A stretch of DNA of 41,072 nucleotides from Planctomycetia bacterium (GTDB lineage: Bacteria > Planctomycetota > MHYJ01 > WSZJ01), in NCBI GenBank assembly GCA_020849035.1, contig JADLHC010000165.1, positions 1 through 41,072 of the forward strand, read 5' to 3'. Numbering within the stretch: position 1 is the first letter of the stretch; each line of letters begins with the position of its first letter. Made by a program: the position numbers and the translations under genes. Shown here piece after piece: positions 25,324 to 33,880 of the stretch. The notes under the pieces are model-generated. The model did not search any database. It was not told the origin of the DNA and worked only from the letters and a program-made list of their open reading frames with translations.

Positions 25324-26121
25324 GTGAAGAAACTCGTCATGGCTCTCGTCGTCGCGGTCCCGGCGTTCACCGCGGGGTGCGGCAAGTCGGGCGACCCAAA
25401 CCATCTCACGGTCGCAGGTTCGACGGCCTTCGCGGACGTTGCGAAGAAGGAGGCGGACGCCTTCAAGAAGACGCGCGCGGCCGCGAACATCGAGGTCCAG
25501 TCGACGGGCTCGATGGTCGGCATCAAGAACCTGGCCGACGGCGTGTGCGACATCGCCATGGCGGACCTGCCCGACGTGCCGTCCGAGGCCAAGGACTTCA
25601 AGTCGTTCGTCGTCGCCAAGGACGGGCTCGCCGTGATCGTGCACCCGAAGAACCCGGTCGCTTCCCTCACGGTGGAGCAGGTGGGGAAGATCTTCTCCGG
25701 CGCGACGACGAACTGGAAGGACCTGGGCGGCGAGGACGCGGAGATCACGGTGGTCGTGCGCGAGGAGAACAGCGGCGGGCGAAAGGCGTTCGACAAGGAG
25801 TGCGGCATCACGGGCAAGGTCAGCGGCAAGGCGCAGTCGCAGACCTCCAGCGGGGCGCTCCGCACCTCGGTGGCCAGCAATCCGCACGCGATCGGCTACG
25901 TCGCGACCGTCAAGGTGGATTCGACCGTCAAGGCCGTCCACATCGGCGGCGTGGCGCCGACGACCGAGAACGTGATCGCGGGCAAGTACCCGCTCTTCGT
26001 GACCGTCTACCTGTTCACCAAGGGCGAGCCCGCGGGTCTTGCGAAGGACTACATTGAGTACACGCTGAGCCCCGAGGGGCAGAAAGTGATCAAGGACTCG
26101 GGCATGATCCCCGTGAAATGA
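25324..26121 (+). CDS. pstS: phosphate-binding lipoprotein PstS
   Basis: The 265-residue substrate-binding protein has a short lipoprotein signal (FTAGC, Cys at about residue 19). It also has the phosphate-binding family pattern: AGSTAFADVAKKEADAF, IEVQSTGSMVGIKNLADG, IVHPKNPV and EENSGGRKAF. It captures phosphate outside the inner membrane for the PstCA channel. It is shorter than E. coli PstS. The start is GTG 25324, with GGGGAGGA upstream. The stop overlaps the pstC start as ATGA. It heads an eight-gene operon. Confidence 0.92.
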   Translation: MKKLVMALVVAVPAFTAGCGKSGDPNHLTVAGSTAFADVAKKEADAFKKTRAAANIEVQSTGSMVGIKNLADGVCDIAMADLPDVPSEAKDFKSFVVAKDGLAVIVHPKNPVASLTVEQVGKIFSGATTNWKDLGGEDAEITVVVREENSGGRKAFDKECGITGKVSGKAQSQTSSGALRTSVASNPHAIGYVATVKVDSTVKAVHIGGVAPTTENVIAGKYPLFVTVYLFTKGEPAGLAKDYIEYTLSPEGQKVIKDSGMIPVK

Positions 26122-26972
26122 AGCAGGACAACGCGATCCGGCTGTCCCTGCTCGGGCTGGCGATGTCCGCCGTGACTGCGCTGGCCGTGATCACCACCTT
26201 CATCCTGAAGGAGGGGGTGCCGGTCATTTTCCGGTACGGCCTCGGAGCGTTCCTGTTCGGGACGGAGTGGAAGCCGACCGCGGAGCCGCCCATCTTCGGC
26301 GTCTTCGCGATGATCGCCGGGAGTTTCGCCGTCACGGCCGGCGCGCTCGCGATCGGCGTCCCCGTGGGCCTCGGGTCCGCGATCTTCCTCTCGGAGTTCG
26401 CCCCGAAGAAGGTCGCCATCGTGCTCAAGCCCGCCCTCGAACTCCTCGCCGGCATCCCCAGCGTCGTCTTTGGCTTCATGGGGATGCTCGTTCTCCTCCC
26501 GTTCATCCGCGTCCACCTCGGCGGTCCCGGCGCCTCCGTGCTCGGCGGCTCCGCCATCCTCGGCATCATGATCCTGCCGACCGTCATCTCCATCTCCGTC
26601 GACGCCCTCCGCTCCGTTCCCCGTTCCTACCGCGAGGGCTCCTTCGCCCTCGGCGCCACCGGCTGGCAGACCACCTGGCGCGTCACCCTCCCCGCCGCCC
26701 GCGGCGGCCTCGTCGCCGCCGTCATCCTCGGCATGGGACGCGCCGTGGGCGAGACCATGGCCGTCATCATGGTCACCGGCAACACCGTCCAGATCCCGCA
26801 CTCGCCCCTCTCGCCCGTCCGAACCCTCACCTCCAACATCGCCCTCGAGATGTCCTACGCCTCCGGCGAGCACCGCGAAGCCCTCTTCGCCACCGGCGTC
26901 ATCCTCTTCGTCATCATCATGGCCCTCAACACCGTCGCCAACACCGTCGCGCGGCTGGGGAAGCGCGCATGA
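26118..26972 (+). CDS. pstC: phosphate ABC transporter permease PstC
   Basis: The 284-residue inner-membrane permease has about six helices. The ATPase-coupling loop is RSVPRSYREGSFALGATGWQT, followed by GRAVGETMAV, both typical of PstC/PstA. PSVVFGFMG is the usual helix motif. It pairs with PstA to form the phosphate channel. The start overlaps the pstS stop, and its stop overlaps pstA, both as ATGA. Confidence 0.93.
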   Translation: MKQDNAIRLSLLGLAMSAVTALAVITTFILKEGVPVIFRYGLGAFLFGTEWKPTAEPPIFGVFAMIAGSFAVTAGALAIGVPVGLGSAIFLSEFAPKKVAIVLKPALELLAGIPSVVFGFMGMLVLLPFIRVHLGGPGASVLGGSAILGIMILPTVISISVDALRSVPRSYREGSFALGATGWQTTWRVTLPAARGGLVAAVILGMGRAVGETMAVIMVTGNTVQIPHSPLSPVRTLTSNIALEMSYASGEHREALFATGVILFVIIMALNTVANTVARLGKRA

Positions 26973-27817
26973 GGCTCCCTCCCCGCTTCGTCCACGTCGC
27001 CATGCTCGGCGCGCTCTGGACCGTCACGCTCGTGGCGGTCGCCGCCCTGATCGGCATCGTCGGCTGGGTGCTGGCCAAGGGCCTTCCCTCCGTCACGCCG
27101 GGCTTCCTGTTCTCGATGCCGCAGGCGTCAGGGGCCGAGGGCGGAATCGCCTCGGTCATCGCGGGCACGCTCTTCATCATCCTCGGCGCCGTCGCGATCG
27201 CGACTCCCCTCGGCGTCGGGACCGCGATCTACCTGGTCGAGTACACCCGCGAGAGCTGGGTGACGCGCGTCATCCGCTACGGCGCCGACTGCCTCGCCGG
27301 GATCCCGTCCATCATCTTCGGCCTCTTCGGCTACGTCTTCTTCGTCATCACCCTCGGCTTCCGCTGGTCGATCCTCTCCGGCTCCCTGACGCTCGCCCTG
27401 ATGTCGCTGCCGACGATCATCCGCACCGCCGAGGTCGCCCTGCGCTCCGTGCCGCAGGGGTACCGCGAAGTCTCCTACGCCCTCGGCTCGACCCGGTGGC
27501 AGATGGTCTGGCGCGTGGTGCTCCCCGGCGCCCTCCCCGGAATCGTCACCGGCATCGTGCTCGCGATCGGGCGCTCGATGAGTGAGACGGCCGCCGTCAT
27601 CTTCACCGCCGGCACCGTCCTCCCCGACGGCATCCCGCACTCCCTCGGCGCATCCAGCCGCACGCTCGCCGTCCACTTCTATCTCCTCGCCACCGAGGGA
27701 GACCCCGAGACCCAGCACACGGCCTTCGCCACCGCCGCGTTCCTCGTCCTCGCGATCCTCGTCATCAACGTCTCCGCCTACACCGCCATGCACCGCTTCC
27801 TGGCGAGGTTCCGTTGA
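26969..27817 (+). CDS. pstA: phosphate ABC transporter permease PstA
   Basis: The 282-residue permease carries the coupling loop [21 protein letters not shown] and the motif [25 protein letters not shown] and the C-terminal membrane helices match PstA. It forms the second half of the phosphate channel with PstC. The start ATG 26969 overlaps pstC by four bases. The stop overlaps the TTG start of the first pstB gene. Confidence 0.93.
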   Translation: MRLPPRFVHVAMLGALWTVTLVAVAALIGIVGWVLAKGLPSVTPGFLFSMPQASGAEGGIASVIAGTLFIILGAVAIATPLGVGTAIYLVEYTRESWVTRVIRYGADCLAGIPSIIFGLFGYVFFVITLGFRWSILSGSLTLALMSLPTIIRTAEVALRSVPQGYREVSYALGSTRWQMVWRVVLPGALPGIVTGIVLAIGRSMSETAAVIFTAGTVLPDGIPHSLGASSRTLAVHFYLLATEGDPETQHTAFATAAFLVLAILVINVSAYTAMHRFLARFR

Positions 27818-28569
27818 CTCCCATCGTGGAAGCGCGGCAGTTCGGGGTCCAGATCGGCGGGAACGCCGTCCTGCGGGAGGTGAACCTCGGCGTGCGGCGC
27901 AACGAGATCCTCGGCATCATCGGCCCCGCGGGAAGCGGGAAGACGACGTTCCTGAGGTGCATCAACCGGCTGGGGGACCTGGAGCCGTCCCTGTCGACGA
28001 CGGGGACCCTCTCCCTGGACGGCACCGACGTCTTCTCGCCCGGCACCGACGTCGCCGCCCTGCGCCGCCGCGCCGGCATGGTCTTCGCCGTGCCGAACCC
28101 GCTCCCGCGCTCCATCTACGAGAACATCGCGTTCGGTCCCAGGCTCATGGGGACCCGGTCCCGCGACCGGCTCGACGAGATCGTGGAGCGGACCCTGCGG
28201 GCGTCCGTGCTCTGGGACGAGGTCAAGGACCGCCTCCACACGTCCGGCCTCAAGCTCTCCGGCGGGCAGCAGCAGCGCCTCTGCCTCGCACGCACGCTCG
28301 CCCTCGAGCCGCAGGTCCTCCTCCTCGACGAACCCTGCTCCGGCCTCGACCCGATCTCGACGGCCAAGATCGAGGAAGCGATGCAGGAACTGAAGAAGCA
28401 GCTGACGGTCGTGCTGGTGACGAACAACGTGAAGCAGGCGGCGCGGGCGAGCGACCGCACGGCCTTCTTCCTCATGGGCGAAATGGTGGAGGTCGGCGAC
28501 ACCGGCGACCTCTTCACGCACCCGAGGGACAAGCGGACCAACGACTACATCTCGGGGAGATTCGGGTAA
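27814..28569 (+). CDS. pstB: PstB-type ATPase 1 with altered Q-loop and H-loop
   Basis: This 251-residue phosphate-transporter ATPase is closest to PstB ([27 protein letters not shown]-terminal DYISGRFG). Walker A (GPAGSGKT, 37-44), Walker B with its Glu (LLLDEP, E173) and the signature LSGGQ (148-152) are intact. Two catalytic positions are changed. The Q-loop Gln is Ala92 (MVFAVPNP instead of MVFQxPNP), and the switch His is Asn204 (VTNN instead of VTHN). It probably cannot hydrolyse ATP well at its own site but can supply a good signature motif to a partner. The start is TTG 27814 overlapping the pstA stop; GTG 27826 is an alternative. It overlaps the second pstB gene by one base. Confidence 0.9.
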   Translation: MTPIVEARQFGVQIGGNAVLREVNLGVRRNEILGIIGPAGSGKTTFLRCINRLGDLEPSLSTTGTLSLDGTDVFSPGTDVAALRRRAGMVFAVPNPLPRSIYENIAFGPRLMGTRSRDRLDEIVERTLRASVLWDEVKDRLHTSGLKLSGGQQQRLCLARTLALEPQVLLLDEPCSGLDPISTAKIEEAMQELKKQLTVVLVTNNVKQAARASDRTAFFLMGEMVEVGDTGDLFTHPRDKRTNDYISGRFG

Positions 28570-29315
28570 TGCTGGAAGCCCGCAACCTCAAGCTCTGGTA
28601 CGGCGACTTCCGCGCGCTCAACGGCGTCTCGATGTCCATCACTCCCCGCGCCATCACCGCGATCATCGGCCCCTCCGGCTGCGGCAAGTCCACCCTCCTG
28701 CGGTGCTTCAACCGCATGAACGACCTGGTGGAGGGATCGCGCGTCGAGGGCGAGATCCTGTTCGAGGGGCAGAACATCTACGGCCGCCGCTTCGACATGA
28801 CCGGGCTCCGCAAGCGCGTCGGAATGGTCTTCCAGCGCCCCAACCCCTTCCCGCTCACCGTCTTCGACAACGTGGCCTACGGGCCGCGCATCCACGGGCT
28901 GGCTTCCGGGGACGAGCTGCGCGAGACGGTGAAGAAGGCGCTGCAGGCGACGCTGCTGTGGGACGAGCTGGGCGATAAGCTGGACGCCCCGGCGCTGTCC
29001 CTGTCGGCGGAGCAGCAGCAGCGCCTGTGCATTTCCCGCCTGGTCGCCGTCGCGCCCGACGTGCTTCTGATGGACGAGCCCTGTTCCGCACTGGACCCGA
29101 TGGCCACGCAGAACATCGAGGAGCTGATGCTAGAATTGAAGAAGCGGTACACGATCGTGATCGTCACCCACAACATGCAACAGGCCGCGCGCGTGAGCGA
29201 CTTCACGGGCTTCATGCTCCTGGGCGACCTCGTCGAGTTCGGCGAGACGCAGCAGGTGTTCACCGCCCCCCGGGACAGGCGGACGGAGGAATACATCACG
29301 GGGAGGTACGGCTAA
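28569..29315 (+). CDS. pstB: PstB-type ATPase 2 with degenerate signature motif
   Basis: This second, divergent PstB has 248 residues. Walker A is GPSGCGKS (34-41), the Q-loop is normal (Q89 in MVFQRPNP), Walker B has E170 in LLMDEP, and the switch His is present (H201 in [10 protein letters not shown]). Its signature is LSAEQ (145-149) instead of LSGGQ, so it loses the key glycine that contacts ATP across the dimer. Its own nucleotide site could be completed by the intact signature of the first PstB. TAATG couples it to the gene before, and another TAATG to phoU. It should act on the cytoplasmic face of PstCA. Confidence 0.91.
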   Translation: MLEARNLKLWYGDFRALNGVSMSITPRAITAIIGPSGCGKSTLLRCFNRMNDLVEGSRVEGEILFEGQNIYGRRFDMTGLRKRVGMVFQRPNPFPLTVFDNVAYGPRIHGLASGDELRETVKKALQATLLWDELGDKLDAPALSLSAEQQQRLCISRLVAVAPDVLLMDEPCSALDPMATQNIEELMLELKKRYTIVIVTHNMQQAARVSDFTGFMLLGDLVEFGETQQVFTAPRDRRTEEYITGRYG

Positions 29316-30031
29316 TGAAGCGTCACTTCGACGAGGAGCTGTCGCAGGTCAAAGAGAAGCTCCTGAAGATGGGGGCGAACGCGGAGAAGATGATCCATCT
29401 CTCGGCGAAGGACCTGCTGGCGCGGACGGAGTCGGACCGGGCCGAGCTGGAGCGGCTCGAGAAGGAGGTGAACGACCTGGAGATCGAGATCGACGACCGG
29501 GTCGTGAAGCTGATCGCGCTTCGGCAGCCGATGGCGACGGACCTGCGCTTCCTGATGATGGCGAGCCGGATTGCGGGGGAGCTGGAGCGGATAGCGGACC
29601 AGTCGATCAACATCATCGAGACGACGCACTGGTACCTTGCGGGGCCGCCTCTGAAGCCGATCGTGGACCTGCCGCTGATGGCGGAGATCGTGCAGGAACA
29701 GCTGCGGGACACCCTGGACGCGTTCGTGCGGCAGGACGTGGCGACGGCGAGGCGGGTGCTGGAGAGCGACGACAAGGTGGACGCGTGCAATAAGCGGATC
29801 TTCGACGAGATGATCTCGAAGATGGAGAAGGACCCGCAGACGGTGATTCGCGGGGTGTGCATGGTGCTGATCTCCCGGAACCTGGAGCGGATCGGGGACC
29901 ATGCGACGAACATTGCGGAAGAGGTGATCTACATGGTGGAGGCGCGGGACGTGCGCCATCACCACGGGGACGGAACCCAGCCGGGGGAAAGAAAGGACGG
30001 GAAGGCGTTTGGCCAAGATTCTGGTGATTGA
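29315..30031 (+). CDS. phoU: phosphate-signalling regulator PhoU
   Basis: The 238-residue helical protein has the two PhoU repeats with the metal-binding pattern (MASRIAGELERIADQSINI and VLISRNLERIGDHATNIAEE). It links the Pst transporter to the PhoR/PhoB sensor pair and restrains the Pho response when phosphate is plentiful. A His-rich, probably flexible tail (VRHHHGDGTQPG) follows the domain. GGGGAGG before ATG 29315 and the TAATG overlap support the start. The gene end overlaps phoB by 23 bases. Confidence 0.94.
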   Translation: MKRHFDEELSQVKEKLLKMGANAEKMIHLSAKDLLARTESDRAELERLEKEVNDLEIEIDDRVVKLIALRQPMATDLRFLMMASRIAGELERIADQSINIIETTHWYLAGPPLKPIVDLPLMAEIVQEQLRDTLDAFVRQDVATARRVLESDDKVDACNKRIFDEMISKMEKDPQTVIRGVCMVLISRNLERIGDHATNIAEEVIYMVEARDVRHHHGDGTQPGERKDGKAFGQDSGD

Positions 30032-30698
30032 CGACGAGGCGGATCTCGTGACGTTGGTGAAGTACAACCTCGAGCGCGAGGGGTGGAAGGTCCGTTCGGC
30101 GGGAGACGGGGCGGCGGGGCTTGAGGCGGCGCGCCGGGACCTGCCGGACCTGGTGGTGCTGGACCTGATGCTGCCCGGGATGGACGGGCTGGAGGTCTGC
30201 CGGCGGCTCCGGGCGGAGCCACGGACGGCCCGCATCCCGGTGATCATGCTGACGGCGAAGGGGACGGAATCGGACCGCGTGGTGGGGCTGGAAATGGGGG
30301 CGGACGACTACCTGTCGAAGCCGTTTTCGCCGCGGGAGCTGGTGGCGCGCGTGAAGGCGGTGCTGAGGCGGGCGTCCGCGCCGTCGGAGGAGGGCGGCGG
30401 GGCGGCGATTTCCCATGCGGGAATCCAGGTGGACCCCGGGCGACACGAGGTGCTGGTGAAGGGGAAGCCGGTGACGCTGACGGCGACGGAGTTCAGGCTG
30501 CTGCACACCCTGCTGCGCCGTCCCGGCCAGGTCTTCTCCCGCGACCGGCTGATCGACAACGCGATCGGCGAGGATGCGCACGTCGTTGACCGGACGATCG
30601 ACGTGCACGTGACGGCGCTGAGGAAGAAGCTCGGGAAGGCGGGCGCGCTGATCGAGACCGTCCGCGGCGTGGGCTACCGGGCGAAGGACTCGGAGTAG
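30009..30698 (+). CDS. phoB: PhoB-type response regulator
   Basis: The 229-residue regulator has a receiver domain (1-about 118) with D8, D9, the phosphorylation site D52, T82 and K104. An OmpR-type winged-helix DNA-binding domain (about 130-226) ends in TALRKKLGKAG and VRGVGYR. It should bind Pho boxes in front of the phosphate regulon, including the repeat upstream of pstS. The start appears to be TTG 30009 inside the phoU end, because the domain begins at once with KILVIDDE. Six bases separate it from phoR. Confidence 0.93.
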   Translation: MAKILVIDDEADLVTLVKYNLEREGWKVRSAGDGAAGLEAARRDLPDLVVLDLMLPGMDGLEVCRRLRAEPRTARIPVIMLTAKGTESDRVVGLEMGADDYLSKPFSPRELVARVKAVLRRASAPSEEGGGAAISHAGIQVDPGRHEVLVKGKPVTLTATEFRLLHTLLRRPGQVFSRDRLIDNAIGEDAHVVDRTIDVHVTALRKKLGKAGALIETVRGVGYRAKDSE

Positions 30699-30704
30699 CG
30701 TCCG

Positions 30705-32393
30705 ATGCTCCGGGACCCGGCTTTCCGCCGCGCGATGGTCGGGATCCTGGTGTCGTTCGCGCTGCTGTTCGGGACGGCCGCCGTCTTCCTCGCCTGGGCC
30801 CGCGAACGGGACCACGAGGAGCAGGTCCGGGCGCAGCTCGCGGCGGAGGTGCGGCTGGCGGTCGTCGCCTGCGCGACGGAGCCGGCCGGTTCCGTCGAGA
30901 GGGTCGCGGTCGCGCTGGGCGCGCGCGTGGACCTGTTCGAGGCGGGCGAGGGGAGCCTCCTCGAGGGAGCGGACCCCACCCGCAAGGTCGCGTCGTTCGA
31001 GCTCGGGACGGCCGGGGACCTCCTCCGGAACTCGGACTCGGCCGGCCTCCCCGTCGTGACCGCCGTGTCGCCCCCCTTCATGGTCCGCGACGGCCGCTCC
31101 CTCAGGGTCCGCGTCAGCAGGCCCGCGGCGGACGTCGACGCGCCCCTTCGCGCCGCCCAGGCGCGGCACGCCCTCTTCGCGGCGATCTGCTGGCTGTCCG
31201 CCAGCGTCGTCGCCGCAGTCGCCCTTCACGGCTTCTGGTCCCGCGCCGTCCTCCTCAGGCTCGCGCTCAACGAGCCGAAGGCCGTCCCCCCGAGGGACCT
31301 CGACGGCGTCCTCGGGGACGTCGCGCGCCGCGCGGAGTCCCTGCTCGAGGAGGCCAGGGCCGTTCGGCGCGACCGCAGCACCCTGCGCACCGAGGCCGAC
31401 GCCATCCTCTCGTCCATGACCGAGGGCGTCATCGCCGTCGACCGAGACGGACGCATCCGGGTCGTCAACGCCGCAGCCGCCCGCCTGCTCGGCATCTCCG
31501 CCTCGGCCGGCATCGGCCAGCCGATCGGCGGCGTCGTCCGTTTCGAAGGCATCCCCGAAGCCGCCCTCAAGGCCGCTTCCGGCGAGGAACGGACCGTTCG
31601 CGCCGACATCCCCGGCCCCCCGGCCCGCGTCCTGGAGGTCCACGCCGAGCCCGTCGCCACGGCCGGAGGGGCCGTGCTCGTTCTCCGGGACGTGACGGAA
31701 GAGGCGAAGTACGCGGACATGCGGCGGGACTTCGTCGCCGCGGCCTCGCACGAGCTGCGAACCCCGATCTCCGTCATCCGCGCCGCCGCGGAAACGCTCC
31801 TCGACGGCGCGATGGACCAGCCCGCGACGGCGCGCCAGTTCCTCGACCAGATTCACCGGCAGTCTGTGTCCATGGAAGCGCTGATCAAGGACCTGCTGGA
31901 CCTGGGGAAGCTGGAGTCGCGTCCGGACCTGACGCTGAGGCCCACGGACGTTGCGGATGTGCTCGCGAAGGTGGTGGATTCGCAGGCGGGGGAGGCGAAG
32001 AAGCGCCGCCACGAGGTGGCTCTCGACGCCGGCGGGCCGCTGCCCCGCCTGATCGCGGACGCCTCGCTGCTCGAGCACGCCCTCGCCAACATCCTCGAGA
32101 ATGCGATCCGGTACACGCCGGACGGCGGGCGCATCTCGATCCGCGCCCGCGCCGACGGCGACCGCGTGCGCGTCGAGATCGAGGACTCCGGCAACGGCAT
32201 CCCCGAGAAGGATCTCAAGCGGATCTTCGAACGTTTCTCCCGGGTCGACCGTTCGAGAAGCCGCGCGCTCGGCGGCACCGGCCTCGGCCTCTCGATCGTG
32301 AAGCACGTCGTGCAGGTCCACAAGGGCGAGGTCTGGGCCGAGAGCGGCCCGGGGCGCGGGGCGAAGTTCGTGGTCGTGCTTCCGGGCGTCTGA
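30705..32393 (+). CDS. phoR: PhoR-type sensor histidine kinase
   Basis: The 562-residue sensor has two membrane helices (about 10-31 and 156-178) flanking a periplasmic loop of about 125 residues. A PAS domain (about 226-330), a HisKA domain with H349 in AASHELRTPIS, and a HATPase domain follow. The HATPase boxes are NILENAIRYTPDGG, DSGNGIP, RIFERF and GGTGLGLSI. It phosphorylates PhoB under phosphate limitation, probably controlled by Pst/PhoU. The periplasmic loop is longer than in E. coli PhoR, which nearly lacks one, so it may sense a second signal. It is the last gene of the pst-pho operon. Confidence 0.93.
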   Translation: MLRDPAFRRAMVGILVSFALLFGTAAVFLAWARERDHEEQVRAQLAAEVRLAVVACATEPAGSVERVAVALGARVDLFEAGEGSLLEGADPTRKVASFELGTAGDLLRNSDSAGLPVVTAVSPPFMVRDGRSLRVRVSRPAADVDAPLRAAQARHALFAAICWLSASVVAAVALHGFWSRAVLLRLALNEPKAVPPRDLDGVLGDVARRAESLLEEARAVRRDRSTLRTEADAILSSMTEGVIAVDRDGRIRVVNAAAARLLGISASAGIGQPIGGVVRFEGIPEAALKAASGEERTVRADIPGPPARVLEVHAEPVATAGGAVLVLRDVTEEAKYADMRRDFVAAASHELRTPISVIRAAAETLLDGAMDQPATARQFLDQIHRQSVSMEALIKDLLDLGKLESRPDLTLRPTDVADVLAKVVDSQAGEAKKRRHEVALDAGGPLPRLIADASLLEHALANILENAIRYTPDGGRISIRARADGDRVRVEIEDSGNGIPEKDLKRIFERFSRVDRSRSRALGGTGLGLSIVKHVVQVHKGEVWAESGPGRGAKFVVVLPGV

Positions 32394-32419
32394 CGCGAAC
32401 GTCCCGTTTCGACTATCAT
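32390..32419 (+). promoter_or_regulatory. candidate promoter of the metalloprotease gene
   Basis: CTGACG (32390-32395), an 18-base spacer and TATCAT (32414-32419) form a fair sigma-70-like pair starting at the phoR stop and ending 35 bases before ATG 32455. Confidence 0.4.
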
Positions 32420-32454
32420 CCCGGTCGTCGGGGGGCCTTCGGGGAGACCGCTTC

Positions 32455-33861
32455 ATGCGCCGCGCCGTCCTGCTCGCGATCCTGCTTGCCTGTTCGCCCG
32501 CCCGTTCGGAGTCCCCCGCCCGCGACCTCCGCCGTCCGCCGCTTCGGCGCCCCTACGCGAGCCTCGTGATCGAGTGGATCTCGCAGGACCCGAAGGTCCG
32601 GGTCGAGCAGGTCGGGGACACGAGCGCTCCCGAGGCGGGGGAGTCGTACGCGTACACGGCGCACCTGAGGAACCTGGGGGGCGTCAACACGGAGCCGCTG
32701 CTCGTGCGGTGGTTCGTGGACGGCGTCCAGAAAGCGACGGAGCGGATTCCCGGCGTGGGCGCCGGGCAGCGCGCGACCTCGGGGTTCGCGTGGACGGTGG
32801 AGGAGGGCCGGCACTGGATCGAATGCGAACTCGTGGGGTGCGACGAGTGGCTCGCGATCGCGAGCGACGCGCTCACCGTGAAGCTCTGGGTGGAGAAGAA
32901 GACGCTGCAGAAATACGAGGAGGAGTTCGGCTCCTTCGCGCGCCGTTTCCAGGACTCCCTCGGCGGCCTCCACTCTTCGTGGTCCGCCGTCCGCGACGCG
33001 CGCTTCGCCCCGCGCGGGATCGAGGAGCGGCTGCGCGTGGACGACGTCGCGGTGTACGAGCGGGGCGGGAAGGGCGAAGAGGTGCCGAAGGAGTTCTGGG
33101 ACCATCCGGACTTCGACCTCGGCGTCGCATGCGACCAGGGCGGGCCGATCGCGGGGTTCTACATCCCCGGGTACTCGATCGGGCACAACTACGCGGGGCA
33201 GCCCGGGCACGAGTCGCTGTTCTCCGACTGGGGAGAGAACTGCCTCTGGCACGAGATCGCGCACTTCCGCGGCGTGCAGGACTTCTACAACGTTCCCACG
33301 AAGGACGGCGAGGTCGGCAAGACCGACGCCGCGGGCAACCCCTTCCCGCTTCTCAGCCTCCGTCCCGAGTTTGCCGAGGACACGATGAACAACCCCTACC
33401 GCGAGACGCAGTGGGGGGAGTACACGGCGGCGGTGATCCAGATGAAGCGAGGGGTGTCGCGGGTGGGGAGATGCGAGGACCCTGCGAACACGTTCGGGCA
33501 CATGTGGCGGCACGTGCCGGCGAAGATTCTGGTGCAGGTGATCGGCGAGGACGGGAAGCCGGTGAAGTACGCGGAGGTGGAAGTGCACCGGCCCGTGAAG
33601 GGCGAGGACGACCGGTGGCGGGTGGCGGCGGACGCGAAGGCGCTGGCGGAGGGGAAAGTCGACGCGGACGGGTTCTTCGACATCGGGGACGACCCGTTCG
33701 GGAAGCGGAAGGCGGAGGCCGGGCGGGCGGCGTGGGTGCTGCTGCTGGTGAAGCGGGAAGGAGCGGTGCGGGCGCGCTACCTGACGGTACTGGACATGAA
33801 CCTGGCGTACTGGAAGGACGAGAAGGAGAGGGCGGTGTTCCGCGTCGTGTGGAACGAGTGA
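32455..33861 (+). CDS. secreted metzincin-like zinc metalloprotease
   Basis: The 468-residue protein starts with a signal peptide (residues 1-18); C13 in LLAC could make it a lipoprotein. Residues about 40-145 look like a beta-sandwich of the CARDB/adhesion type (RWFVDGVQKATERIPGVGAGQ). The core has HEIAHFRGVQD (266-276), which fits the extended zinc motif HExxHxxGxxD, with H266, H270 and D276 as ligands and E267 as catalytic base. A Met-turn candidate follows (EDTMNNPY, M311). Together these suggest a metzincin with Asp as third ligand, as in snapalysin. A C-terminal beta domain resembles a carboxypeptidase-regulatory-like fold (VQVIGEDGKPVKYAEVEV). I know of no named family with this exact layout. 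It lies directly after phoR but probably has its own promoter. Confidence 0.75.
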   Translation: MRRAVLLAILLACSPARSESPARDLRRPPLRRPYASLVIEWISQDPKVRVEQVGDTSAPEAGESYAYTAHLRNLGGVNTEPLLVRWFVDGVQKATERIPGVGAGQRATSGFAWTVEEGRHWIECELVGCDEWLAIASDALTVKLWVEKKTLQKYEEEFGSFARRFQDSLGGLHSSWSAVRDARFAPRGIEERLRVDDVAVYERGGKGEEVPKEFWDHPDFDLGVACDQGGPIAGFYIPGYSIGHNYAGQPGHESLFSDWGENCLWHEIAHFRGVQDFYNVPTKDGEVGKTDAAGNPFPLLSLRPEFAEDTMNNPYRETQWGEYTAAVIQMKRGVSRVGRCEDPANTFGHMWRHVPAKILVQVIGEDGKPVKYAEVEVHRPVKGEDDRWRVAADAKALAEGKVDADGFFDIGDDPFGKRKAEAGRAAWVLLLVKREGAVRARYLTVLDMNLAYWKDEKERAVFRVVWNE

Positions 33862-33880
33862 GATCGCGGGGGACCGCCTG

